Assembly (NCBI GenBank): GCA_009695205.1
Contig: SIBK01000005.1
Location: 59,215 to 123,214 of the forward strand
Direction of reading: 5' to 3'
DNA: 64,000 nt
Source of the DNA: Pedosphaera sp.
Lineage (GTDB): Bacteria; Verrucomicrobiota; Verrucomicrobiia; Limisphaerales; UBA9464
Positions 1 through 9,406 of the stretch are shown in pieces; positions within the stretch are counted from its first letter, which is position 1; each line of letters begins with the position of its first letter. Position numbers and translations under genes: made by a program. The notes beneath the pieces are model-generated. The model made no database searches. It saw only the letters and a program-made list of their open reading frames with translations, and was not told the origin of the DNA.

Positions 1-2706
1 GAGCGATCCACACTCGCCTTCTGTCTCGATCACGCCCCGGGGGAACCCACCTCCTGGCTTTCCGCCTGGAGTATCATTGGAGAAACATTCCGGAAATGCC
101 ACCGCGAGATCGCTGCGATGCCCGATGCGCGTGTGAGCGTTGATCTCTTGCCTCGCGACCGCCGGCACTCGCGGTTTGGGCCCGGATCGGAACTCGGCCA
201 TCTGGAAGCGTATTGGACCCGGCCGCGACCGGCCGCATGGGTGGGGGTGGTCGATGCTCATGGCCAAACAGGGTTCGATTTCGATACACCTCCGATACCG
301 ACCCAGATCCGCCTGGCCATTTGCCCGACGCCGGAGGATGAGGCCGAACTTGCAGCCGCCGAAATCACCAAGCACGTCCGACAGGGCGTCCGGTACCGTG
401 AGATCGCTGTTCTCTTTCGATCGCTTGATCCCCATCTACCCGCATTCCGTCGCGCATTTCGACGAGCCGGCATTCCAAGTTTCGTGGACCAACGAGAGCC
501 CGCCGGGCATCACCCGGTCGCTGAATTGACGCGGGGTGCCCTTCGGACGGTGGCTCAAGGATGGCGGCACGAAGACTGGTTCGGTGCCCTAAAGTCTGGG
601 CTCGTCGATGCCAACGATTCCGCGCTCGACCGGCTGGAAAATGAGGCGATCCGGCGCGGCTGGGACGCCGCGGACTGGTCGCGATCGCACACTGATATTG
701 CTGAAGAACTTGACGTCCTTCGTGCCAAAGTGGTCCGCCCATTCGCAACGTTGTTGCAAACGCTCGGTCCCCGCCCTTCGGGGACCTTGCTGGCCGCAGG
801 GTTGCGGAGTTTCTGGATGGAGCTCGCTGTTGCCAATACACTCACGGAGGTCACCGCACAAGCCTTCGGCGCCTTAGCCCAGACAGACCTGAATCACTCG
901 GTGCTCACCGCACTCGACGCCTGGCTCCAGGATGTCGAACAGGCTTTCCATGATGAATGCATGACGTTGGCGGAATGGCTGCCGGTGCTCGAAAGCGCCC
1001 TGGGAAATTTGACGGTTGGACTCGTCCCTCCGGCTCTCGACCAAGTCCTAATCGGTACCGTAGACCGCTCCCGAAATCCAAATCTGCAACTGGTATTCTT
1101 GCCAGGCTGGAACGAAGGCTACTTCCCCGCCGATAACTCCAGGCATCCCCTCCTGTCGCCGGAGGAAGGGGACGCCCTCGAGCGGGCGGGAGTATTTCTA
1201 GGGAGCGGCCGACGACAAATGGGCCACGAGCGGTTCCTCGCCTACATCGCCCTCACTCGCTCCCGAAGTCGAGTCGTCGTTTCTTACTCCCGACGTGATA
1301 CTGCGGGCAAGGAACGCACGCCCTCGCCACTGCTCGATTCGTTGAAAAAGCTGTTTCCAGGACTCACCGCTGAATCGTGGAGCGCTCCGGGTCTGGCTGC
1401 CGCCAGCTCCCTGTCCGACACGAGCCCGGCTCCACAGGAACGGCTCATCCAGGCGGTCTCTTCCGCGGTCTTCGGCGATGAGTTGCGAAGCTCAGTGAGT
1501 CGAATGGAACAATTCGCCGCCTGCCCATTCCAGTTTTACGCCGTTTCGGTGCTCCGCCTCAACGAGCGCGAGGAATTCGAACTAAACGCCCGGGAACGAG
1601 GTTCGTTCCAGCACGAAGTATTGTCACAATTTCACGCGTTAACGCGTATGGAAAACAAACCTTGGCGAGCCTATAATCAAACAGAAATCAACGAACGGAT
1701 CCAACGAATCGGTCTCGAAGTCGCGTTAACGTTCCGACACGGACTCCTCCAATCCGATGCGCCCTCCCGACACCGCGCCCAATACCTGATCCGCGATCTG
1801 ACTCGGCTGGTAACGACGCTCGTGCAGTGGATGAGCTCCTTTACCCTGGATCCCATCGCAGTCGAACTTCCGTTCGGCTTGCCGGGTGCCGCGCTGCCCG
1901 CCTGGAAATTGGATCTCGGAAACGGACGGCGCCTGGCTCTTCAGGGAAAGATTGACCGCATCGACGCCTATCACGATCCCGTCACCCAAAAGAATTGGGT
2001 CTTCATCGGCGACTACAAATCGACCCCGAAAAAATTCGAACCCTGGCGCGCCGCCACAGGATTACAAATCCAGCTTCCATCCTACCTCGCCGCACTCCTC
2101 GAATTGTTGGCGGAATACCGGAGGCGGCCGATGACGCCTGAAAATGCGAGGCCCACCGGAGATGATTCGACCGCCGGTGCTGTCGCGCCCGAACTCCTGG
2201 CCGCGTCACCCGTCGCGGCGGGCATGGCCTACATCCCCTTGCGGCCAAGGCCCGCGAGGCAACGACCCGAAGATGCCGGTGAATTGGCCTACGACGACGG
2301 ATTCGTTCATCGCGGTCGGTTCGACATCGCTGCCTTGGAATGGCTCGCAGATCCACGGAAAGACCGCACGGCTCAGTTTCGCCTGGATCTCAAGAAGGAT
2401 GGCAGTCCTGGAAAACGAGGGGATCTGCTCACTTCGACCGATTTCAACCAACTCCTTGACGCGCAACGCAACGTGCTCCGCGAATTGGGCCGTCGCATCG
2501 TGTCCGGCGAATCCGCCCCGTCTCCATTTAAGCATGGGACCGAAACCGCGTGTGATCACTGCGATTTTACAAACGTCTGCGGATTCGATCCGGGAACCAT
2601 GGCATTCCGGAAGCCCACCGCCGCTGCGAGTGCAGTCCAAAACCCCGACGCGTGTCCGCCGACCGGCGCGCCAGGCAATGCGCGGAATACAGTTTATCCG
2701 CGGTAA
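1..2706 (+). CDS. AddB-like PD-(D/E)XK exonuclease/helicase family protein (5' truncated by window edge)
   Basis: Frame is open from base 1 (ERSTLAFCLDHAPGEP...). C-terminal nuclease motifs ALQGKIDRID...GDYK; Fe-S-type cysteines AACPFQFY and CDHCDFTNVC as in AddB. Confidence 0.8.
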   Translation, partial: ERSTLAFCLDHAPGEPTSWLSAWSIIGETFRKCHREIAAMPDARVSVDLLPRDRRHSRFGPGSELGHLEAYWTRPRPAAWVGVVDAHGQTGFDFDTPPIPTQIRLAICPTPEDEAELAAAEITKHVRQGVRYREIAVLFRSLDPHLPAFRRAFRRAGIPSFVDQREPAGHHPVAELTRGALRTVAQGWRHEDWFGALKSGLVDANDSALDRLENEAIRRGWDAADWSRSHTDIAEELDVLRAKVVRPFATLLQTLGPRPSGTLLAAGLRSFWMELAVANTLTEVTAQAFGALAQTDLNHSVLTALDAWLQDVEQAFHDECMTLAEWLPVLESALGNLTVGLVPPALDQVLIGTVDRSRNPNLQLVFLPGWNEGYFPADNSRHPLLSPEEGDALERAGVFLGSGRRQMGHERFLAYIALTRSRSRVVVSYSRRDTAGKERTPSPLLDSLKKLFPGLTAESWSAPGLAAASSLSDTSPAPQERLIQAVSSAVFGDELRSSVSRMEQFAACPFQFYAVSVLRLNEREEFELNARERGSFQHEVLSQFHALTRMENKPWRAYNQTEINERIQRIGLEVALTFRHGLLQSDAPSRHRAQYLIRDLTRLVTTLVQWMSSFTLDPIAVELPFGLPGAALPAWKLDLGNGRRLALQGKIDRIDAYHDPVTQKNWVFIGDYKSTPKKFEPWRAATGLQIQLPSYLAALLELLAEYRRRPMTPENARPTGDDSTAGAVAPELLAASPVAAGMAYIPLRPRPARQRPEDAGELAYDDGFVHRGRFDIAALEWLADPRKDRTAQFRLDLKKDGSPGKRGDLLTSTDFNQLLDAQRNVLRELGRRIVSGESAPSPFKHGTETACDHCDFTNVCGFDPGTMAFRKPTAAASAVQNPDACPPTGAPGNARNTVYPR

Positions 2707-2731
2707 AATACACGAGGTCAGGTACTGCCCA

Positions 2732-3295
2732 TCACTCCAAGTTTGGTCCTTGCCCTACGGCCACTGAGTCCGCCTGCGTCGCGATCCGTCGGAGGTCCGG
2801 GTCTGCTGGGAGGTTGGCTAGCAATTGAGACACGGACCGACCTTCGCCCGGCAGCATTAGATCCGCAGCAATCTCCCGGAGTGGCTCGAGCACGAATCGC
2901 CGCAGGTGCGCCCTTGGATGCGGCAAAACCAGGCCAGGCCCATTGCGAATCTCATCCCCCCACGCAATCAGATCAAGATCGAGCGACCGCGCCTCGTTCA
3001 TCACTCCCTTTGGACGCCGCCCGAACTCTTTCTCCCATTGCTGCAAGAGCGCCAAAAATGTTTCGGGAGTTTCGTACTTCGAAACGTTCATGCCCACGAC
3101 TGCATTTACGAATCGAGGGGAATCCGGCGGACAGTCCACCGGCGCGGAACCCCACAACGACGACGAGACGAATCCATCCGGTGCCGCATGGCGGAGCCGC
3201 TCGATTGCCCGTCGCACTTGCGCCGCCGGATCTCCGAGGTTCGAACCCAATGCCACGTACGCGGTCGTCGGTCCTGGCGGGTGCTTGGAGTGCAT
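2732..3295 (-). CDS. folK: 2-amino-4-hydroxy-6-hydroxymethyldihydropteridine diphosphokinase
   Basis: YVALGSNLGDP, RPKGVMNEARSLDLDLIAWGD, LPHPRAHLRRFVLEPL motifs; start chosen at MHSKHPPG. Confidence 0.9.
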   Translation of the reverse strand: MHSKHPPGPTTAYVALGSNLGDPAAQVRRAIERLRHAAPDGFVSSSLWGSAPVDCPPDSPRFVNAVVGMNVSKYETPETFLALLQQWEKEFGRRPKGVMNEARSLDLDLIAWGDEIRNGPGLVLPHPRAHLRRFVLEPLREIAADLMLPGEGRSVSQLLANLPADPDLRRIATQADSVAVGQGPNLE

Positions 3296-3321
3296 CGGCA
3301 CGTCTCTAACCTCGGTAGCAC

Positions 3322-4056
3322 TCACCGCAGACCCAGCACATCCTGCATGTCGTAAATCCCCGGTGAGCGTCCCGACACCCACTGGGCGGCTCGCAATGCG
3401 CCGTTGGCAAAGGTCTCCCGACTGCTCGCCTTATGCGTCAATTCGACTCGCTCACCGTTGGCCGCAAAAATTACGATGTGATCGCCCACCACATCCCCAC
3501 CCCGCAGGGCATGGATGCCAATCTCGGAATTCGTCCGCTCCCCCGTGATGCCCTTCCGACCATGCCGCAAGACGTCATCGAGCTGCACTTGACGCACCTT
3601 TCCCAGTATTTCGAGTAACGTTGTCGCCGTGCCGCTCGGAGCATCTTTCTTCAAACGGTGATGCATCTCCACCACTTCCAGATCGAATCCCGGCCCAAGA
3701 ATTTCGGCCGCCTTTTGCGTCAGCCAAAACAAGGTGTTGACGCCAGTCGAATAATTGGACGCCCAGACGATGGGTAGGCTGGATTCATAGCTGCGGATCT
3801 GTTGTTTCTCCTCCTCGGAATGGCCGGTCGTCCCGATCACCAACGCCTTTCCGCGCTCCGCGCACAACGCCGCAACCCCTGCCGTCACCGAATGAAAGGT
3901 GAAATCGATCACGACATCCGCGCCATCCATCACCGAGCGCAGATCGTCGCCAATGTCCACCGCAGCGGCGACCTGAAGTCCGGGCATCTGTTGGGCGCAC
4001 GCCAGCAGGGTTTGCCCCATGCGCCCCTTCGAACCATTAATAATCACTCGTTTCAT
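3322..4056 (-). CDS. dapB: 4-hydroxy-tetrahydrodipicolinate reductase
   Basis: MKRVIINGSKGRMGQ, VVIDFT, EMHHRLKKDAPSGTA signatures. Confidence 0.95.
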   Translation of the reverse strand: MKRVIINGSKGRMGQTLLACAQQMPGLQVAAAVDIGDDLRSVMDGADVVIDFTFHSVTAGVAALCAERGKALVIGTTGHSEEEKQQIRSYESSLPIVWASNYSTGVNTLFWLTQKAAEILGPGFDLEVVEMHHRLKKDAPSGTATTLLEILGKVRQVQLDDVLRHGRKGITGERTNSEIGIHALRGGDVVGDHIVIFAANGERVELTHKASSRETFANGALRAAQWVSGRSPGIYDMQDVLGLR

Positions 4057-4161
4057 CGAGACCGGAGTAAACCCGGAAGACGGCGCAATGCGAAGCCCGA
4101 TTCTCAACCGATCCCGACGGGCTGCCATTTTCTGATTGTCCCTCCGGGTCCTGCGTGCAAG

Positions 4162-5187
4162 TTAGGAAGTTGACCTCGGACGTTCGCATGCGGTAGCGGT
4201 CGACGTGATCAACATGCCCGGCAGGCGTGGCAGCGCGAGCGATGCAAGGAGCAACAAGCCCGTGACGATTCCGGAGAGTTCCGAAGCCGTGCTGAGTGTT
4301 GCTGGGAGGCGTGTAAGTCCGTTCCCCAAGACGCCCAACACAGCGACCCCGAGCACGGTGCCGGCGACACTACCGCGTCCGCCAAAAATGCTGGCGCCTC
4401 CCAGCACCACGGCAGTGATCGCCGCGAGTTCGTATCCGGCGCCGGCGTCGGCCTTCGCCGTGCCGAATCGCGCGGTATAGGTCAGGGCGGCCAGACCCGC
4501 CATTGCACCCGCGAGGCAATACGCACACGCCACGCGGCGTTGGACGGGGAGTCCGGCATACTCGGCGCCCTCGGCGGAAAAGCCGATCGCTCGGATTGAT
4601 CGGCCCCAGGTGGTTTGGTGGATGAGTAGCGCGATGCCCAGACCGGTCATCAGAAGGAGCCAGGCCTGTGCGGGCAGGCCGCCCCATTCGCCTGTGCCTA
4701 TGAAAAGGAAGGATTCCGGAAAACCCGTAAACGCATCCGTCCCCTGAGTGATTGCCTCCGCCAATCCCCGGAAGAGGGAGTAGGTGCTCAAGGTGACAAT
4801 CAACGGAGGCAGGCGAAGACGTGTGATCAATACGGCATTCAGGCCGCCACCGGTTAGGCCAACGACAACGGAGCCGACAGCCGCAATCGGCCAGGCGACA
4901 CCAACATCCCGCCAGAGTTTTCCGAAAAGAACCGCACAAAGTCCAAGCAAGGAACCCACGGAAAGATCGATGCCACCCGTCAAGATCACCGGCAACATCA
5001 CCAAGGCCAGCATTCCAATTTCAACGGAATGCCGAATGATATTAACACCGTTGTCCGCGGTGAGGAACCGGCGTCCGTACAAACCAAAGAAGATCAATTC
5101 GATCGTCAGCAAGAGCATCAACCCCGATTCGTGACGGAAACGGAAGTTTGATAAGTTCCGAATTGAGGTGGCGAAATTTGATTGCAT
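4162..5187 (-). CDS. sugar ABC transporter permease (RbsC/RhaQ-like)
   Basis: Multiple TM segments, GGIDLSVGSLLGL and GGASIFGGRGSVAGTVLG motifs of the carbohydrate ABC permease family. Confidence 0.85.
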   Translation of the reverse strand: MQSNFATSIRNLSNFRFRHESGLMLLLTIELIFFGLYGRRFLTADNGVNIIRHSVEIGMLALVMLPVILTGGIDLSVGSLLGLCAVLFGKLWRDVGVAWPIAAVGSVVVGLTGGGLNAVLITRLRLPPLIVTLSTYSLFRGLAEAITQGTDAFTGFPESFLFIGTGEWGGLPAQAWLLLMTGLGIALLIHQTTWGRSIRAIGFSAEGAEYAGLPVQRRVACAYCLAGAMAGLAALTYTARFGTAKADAGAGYELAAITAVVLGGASIFGGRGSVAGTVLGVAVLGVLGNGLTRLPATLSTASELSGIVTGLLLLASLALPRLPGMLITSTATACERPRSTS

Positions 5188-5207
5188 GGCAGGGGATTGA
5201 TCTGGGG

Positions 5208-6155
5208 TCAGGCTGCCTGAGAGCGGGATCCCTGTTTTGGGCGTCCGAGACCATCGGCCATCACCGCGGCAAGAATGATGGCTCCGTGGACGGCTTTGTC
5301 CCAGTAAGGCTTGGCGCCGAGATACGTAAGCGCCGGGCTGATGCTAACCAGCAGGAGAGTGGCTGGGAGCAGGGCGAACAATCGGCCTCGCCCCCCCGAC
5401 ACAGCGAACCCGGCAACAACCGCAGCAGCGACCCCCTCGAGTTCCAGAAGGCGTCCGGTGTTGGGATCAATCTGGGGAGATTGTACGAGATTAAGGGCCG
5501 CGGCGAGTCCGGTCAGGACTCCACACAGAACAAACGCCGAAAAGGTTGTGCGTCCTGGTGAAATTCCCGTGAGGCGTGCAGCTTCGGGATCGGAACCGAC
5601 GGCATGAAGGTGTCGACCCGCCGCGAGGTTTTTTTGAGCCCAGGCGAGAGATGCGAGAATGACGAGAGCGGTCAGAACGACGGTCCATTGACCGGGCACC
5701 ATGGAGAGGCTGAACCACTGGGAGTTATCGGGCAGATTAATGAAAACGCCTTGTTGACCGAGGCGCAGGGATTCGCGCCACGTGACCATCGTTGCGAGCG
5801 TCACCACGATGGAAGGCAAGCGAAGGGTTGCTACTAAGAAACCGTTGATCACACCGCCACAGAGGCCGGTCACGATTGCGACGGCCACGATCACCGCAGG
5901 AGTGGGCGCGGAGTGTGAGGCGTGACCAGCGGCGACGCTTGCGACGGCGTAGAGAGAGCCCACCGAGATGTCGATGTTGCGGGTAAGGATGACGAGGGCG
6001 ATGCCGCAGCCCACGAGGAGTTTGGGTGCCGAGGAAGTCAGACGCGATAGCAGGGGTTGTGGTGAAAAGAAGTCTGGTGCAAACACGGCGAGCCCCAGCC
6101 ATAGGATGACGAGGACGCCAGCCACCGTTAATTCGCGAGAACTCCACTTCAGCAT
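5208..6155 (-). CDS. sugar ABC transporter permease (RbsC/RhaP-like)
   Basis: NIDISVGSLYAVASV motif, TM pattern; start overlaps the ATPase stop. Confidence 0.85.
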   Translation of the reverse strand: MLKWSSRELTVAGVLVILWLGLAVFAPDFFSPQPLLSRLTSSAPKLLVGCGIALVILTRNIDISVGSLYAVASVAAGHASHSAPTPAVIVAVAIVTGLCGGVINGFLVATLRLPSIVVTLATMVTWRESLRLGQQGVFINLPDNSQWFSLSMVPGQWTVVLTALVILASLAWAQKNLAAGRHLHAVGSDPEAARLTGISPGRTTFSAFVLCGVLTGLAAALNLVQSPQIDPNTGRLLELEGVAAAVVAGFAVSGGRGRLFALLPATLLLVSISPALTYLGAKPYWDKAVHGAIILAAVMADGLGRPKQGSRSQAA

Positions 6156-7696
6156 GGTTGATCCCCGGGTTCCTGATTTCCCAGAGCGGCCCTCATCAAC
6201 TGTGCGGCGCTGGGTTGACCGTCGAACATGGCCGTCAGAGTTCCCAATCGCATAACACCAATCCGGTGACTCAGAGCGAGTATTTCGGCCAGTTCGCTCG
6301 AAATCAAAAGCACGGCAAGTCCCTCATCGACGAGGCTCCGGATATGCTGGTGGATTTCAGACTTGGCTCCGACATCCACACCTTGGGTTGGCTCGTCCAG
6401 AATGAGCACCTTCGGGTTCGTCGCCAGCCAACGGGCCATGGCAACCTTTTGCTGGTTGCCCCCACTCAACGTACTCGCTTCAGCACCGCTGCCAGCCGTC
6501 TTGATGTCCAGCCGGCGGATATACTGTTCCGCCAGGGTTTTTTCAGCGTCCGGGCGCAGCCATCCCATGGGAAATATCCGAGACTGCACGGACATCGAAA
6601 TATTCTGAGCAACGGGAAGGTCCAAAATGATTCCATGCCTGCGCCGATCCTCCGGCAGGTACCCGATCCCAAGCGCAACGGCCGCTGCCGGGGATGAAAT
6701 CGTTACGGGGACTCCGTCCAATCGGATTTCGCCGGTATCAGCCGGGGTCAGCCCAAAGAGCATCCGGGCTAGCTCGGTTCGCCCGGCGCCGACCAGCCCG
6801 GTTAATCCCACAATTTCGCCCGCGCGAATATCGAACGTGACGTTGCGAACTCCGCTGACGTCACAGCCCAATGCGTGAACGGTCAGGCGATTCGGCGCAC
6901 TCGCGGGCGGGATTGCGATTGGAGTACGTTCCACGCTTCGTCCCACCATCCAACGGATCAAATCTGCCTCGTCGAAACCTTGGCAAATCGATGTCCCGTC
7001 CGGGCCGCTCGTTCTGACCAGTTCGCGGGTCACAACACTTTCGCCATCGCGGAGAACAGTTACTCGATTGGCGATTTGGAAGATCTCCTCAAGCCGGTGT
7101 GAAATATAGATAATGCCCGATCCGTTGCGACGGAGGTCATCGACGACGCCAAACAAGAGCTCCTGCTCCGGTTGCGTCAGAGACGCCGTGGGCTCATCCA
7201 TGATGAGGATCTTCGCACCGGCTCCGATGGCGCATGCGATCTCAACCAATTGTTGCTGGGGCATTGAGAGATCGTAGACGGCGGTTTCGCCTGTGAATCC
7301 GGCTCCAACTTGACGGAGCAGAGACGTGGCGACTCGACGTCGCTCGGAGTGGCGGACCCGACGAAACGGTGATGTAGACTCGAGCCGCAAGCCGATATTT
7401 TCGGTGACAGTGAGATCTGGGAAAAGCGCCGGTTGTTGATAGATGCAGGCAATCCCAAGGCTCCGGGCAATCGCGGGGGTCAATCGTGAAATCGGATGTC
7501 CCCCAACCGCCACCGTCCCGGCGTCGGGCATATGGGCACCGGTGATCACTTTGATCAGAGTCGACTTTCCGGCGCCGTTGCCACCGAGGAGCGCGTGGAC
7601 CTCGCCTGGACGCAAATCGAAGGACACGCTGTTCAGGGCGGTCACGGCGCCAAACGCCTTCTTAATCCCGCTGAGCTGTAGCAGGGGTGACGTCAC
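6149..7696 (-). CDS. sugar ABC transporter ATP-binding protein (two ABC domains, RbsA-like)
   Basis: Walker A GGNGAGKST, two ABC cassettes, LSGGNQQKVAMARWL; GTG start at 7696 overlaps the rhaA TGA by 4 nt. Confidence 0.9.
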   Translation of the reverse strand: MTSPLLQLSGIKKAFGAVTALNSVSFDLRPGEVHALLGGNGAGKSTLIKVITGAHMPDAGTVAVGGHPISRLTPAIARSLGIACIYQQPALFPDLTVTENIGLRLESTSPFRRVRHSERRRVATSLLRQVGAGFTGETAVYDLSMPQQQLVEIACAIGAGAKILIMDEPTASLTQPEQELLFGVVDDLRRNGSGIIYISHRLEEIFQIANRVTVLRDGESVVTRELVRTSGPDGTSICQGFDEADLIRWMVGRSVERTPIAIPPASAPNRLTVHALGCDVSGVRNVTFDIRAGEIVGLTGLVGAGRTELARMLFGLTPADTGEIRLDGVPVTISSPAAAVALGIGYLPEDRRRHGIILDLPVAQNISMSVQSRIFPMGWLRPDAEKTLAEQYIRRLDIKTAGSGAEASTLSGGNQQKVAMARWLATNPKVLILDEPTQGVDVGAKSEIHQHIRSLVDEGLAVLLISSELAEILALSHRIGVMRLGTLTAMFDGQPSAAQLMRAALGNQEPGDQPC

Positions 7697-8982
7697 GCTC
7701 GTTGAACTCGAGTCTGTATTTCGTAGCGTCGCACATCGCTGAGCCAGGCCTCTCCGATGGGGACATCCAGACGTTTGCAGTGCTCGTTCCAAACGGCGCC
7801 GACTGGCAACAACCGGGACTCTTCCTGCAGCGCGAGTCTGGCGGTTCGGTCTCCGGCAATCTCGGCCTCACGGATTCCCGGAGGTTCCAATAGAGCAATC
7901 AACAACGCCCGGAGGAGATTGCGCGCGCCAATCACCCAGGCGGCAATTCGATTGATGCTGGCATCAAAATAATCGAGACCAAAATGAACTCGCCCCAAAA
8001 GGCCGTTCGCCACCACTTCCCGTGTCATGGCGAGAAGTTCATCCCCGAAGGTGATCACGTGATCGCTATCCCAACGCACGCCACGACTGACATGAAGCAG
8101 AATTTCCGGAAGGAACTGCAGCACGCTGGAGATCTTGTCGGCGATGGATTCCGTCGGGTGAAAATGCCCTGAATCGAGGCACAGCATTTTCCGTCGAGTC
8201 AGCGCGTATCCAAAATAAAACTCGGCGGAACCCACCGTGCACGATTCTGCTCCGATTCCAAAAAGCTTGGGCTCGACAGCATCGCGCAGGTGATCGCCCG
8301 GATACCGCTTCTGAAACACCGCGTCGAGTGATTCAGCGAGGCGTTCACGCGGCCCCTGACGGTCCGCCGGGGTGTCCTTAAACCCATCTGGAATCCACAC
8401 GTTGCTAATGCAGGGTGTGTGCAATGCGCGCCCCATGGCCGCCGCAATCGCGCGCGACCGACGGCAGTGAGTGATCCAGAACTGCCGGACGGCGGCGTCG
8501 GGATGCGACAGCGTAAATCCATCCGCTGCCCTGGGGTGAGCAAAGCACGTCGGATTAAAATCCAGACCCAGACGGCGCTCTGCAGCCCAGGCGATCCAAG
8601 TCCGAAAGTGCTCGGGCGCCACCTCGTCGCGATCCACCGGCCGGTTGCCGAAGTCCCCATACATCGCGTGCAGGTTAATGCGATGGTTTCCCGGAATGAG
8701 CGCCAATGCCTGGTCTAGATCCGCTCTCAGTTCTTCGGCATTGGTCGCACGTTCAGGGTGATTCCCGGTCACGGCGAGGCCGCCCCCAATGGGTCCCCGA
8801 GCGTTTTCAAAACCACAGACATCGTCGCCCTGCCAACAGTGAACCGATACGGCAATGCCGGCGAGCGCCCGCAACGCAACCTCGACATCGACACCTCTCT
8901 CCGCGAATTGATCGCGGGCACACGAGTAGGCCGGGTCGGAGGTGTCACGACTGCGTTGCCGGGACGGGGGGTGTGTCTTCAT
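7693..8982 (-). CDS. rhaA: L-rhamnose isomerase
   Basis: SVHCWQGDDVCGFE, TGNHPERATNAEELRADLDQALALIPG, NLHAMYGD, LDFNPTCFAHP, LCLDSGHFHPTE signatures. Confidence 0.95.
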   Translation of the reverse strand: MKTHPPSRQRSRDTSDPAYSCARDQFAERGVDVEVALRALAGIAVSVHCWQGDDVCGFENARGPIGGGLAVTGNHPERATNAEELRADLDQALALIPGNHRINLHAMYGDFGNRPVDRDEVAPEHFRTWIAWAAERRLGLDFNPTCFAHPRAADGFTLSHPDAAVRQFWITHCRRSRAIAAAMGRALHTPCISNVWIPDGFKDTPADRQGPRERLAESLDAVFQKRYPGDHLRDAVEPKLFGIGAESCTVGSAEFYFGYALTRRKMLCLDSGHFHPTESIADKISSVLQFLPEILLHVSRGVRWDSDHVITFGDELLAMTREVVANGLLGRVHFGLDYFDASINRIAAWVIGARNLLRALLIALLEPPGIREAEIAGDRTARLALQEESRLLPVGAVWNEHCKRLDVPIGEAWLSDVRRYEIQTRVQRA

Positions 8983-9016
8983 TTTGGAGGTGTGAGCTCA
9001 ATACCCGTCCTCAACT

Positions 9017-9204
9017 TCGCCCTCTCCCGGGAGAGGGAGCCCTGTAGTCACGGACGGGAGTCCGCGCACATTTTTCCGTCCAGGAATGACCAATCTCTTC
9101 GCCAAAGGACGCAGAGTTGTCGACGACAGTTCCGAGGAACGAATTTCCTACGGACATGGCACTGACGAACCCGCTCCTTGGGGAAGAGGGCAGGGTGAGG
9201 GCGA
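9017..9204. repeat. MITE-like intergenic element with imperfect terminal inverted repeats
   Basis: TCGCCCTCTCCC (9017-9028) vs reverse complement of 9193-9204 TCGCCCTCACCC (11/12); contains the 18-bp palindrome CCCTCTCCCGGGAGAGGG and further small hairpins. Confidence 0.45.
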
Positions 9205-9406
9205 GTGTCGAATCCATTTTCAGCCCGGCCAGAAACTCTGATTTTTGCTTTCCTGCGATCTTAATCCAGCGAAAAAGCGACTTCAATCACGATGAGGGTG
9301 CGTCCCGCATCGGATGAGGGGATAGAATTCACCCCACCGACGAGGATGGCGGGCAATCGTGCCGACTTGAATGCCTTGGCCGGATCCCGCAGGGTCACGC
9401 CCGCCA

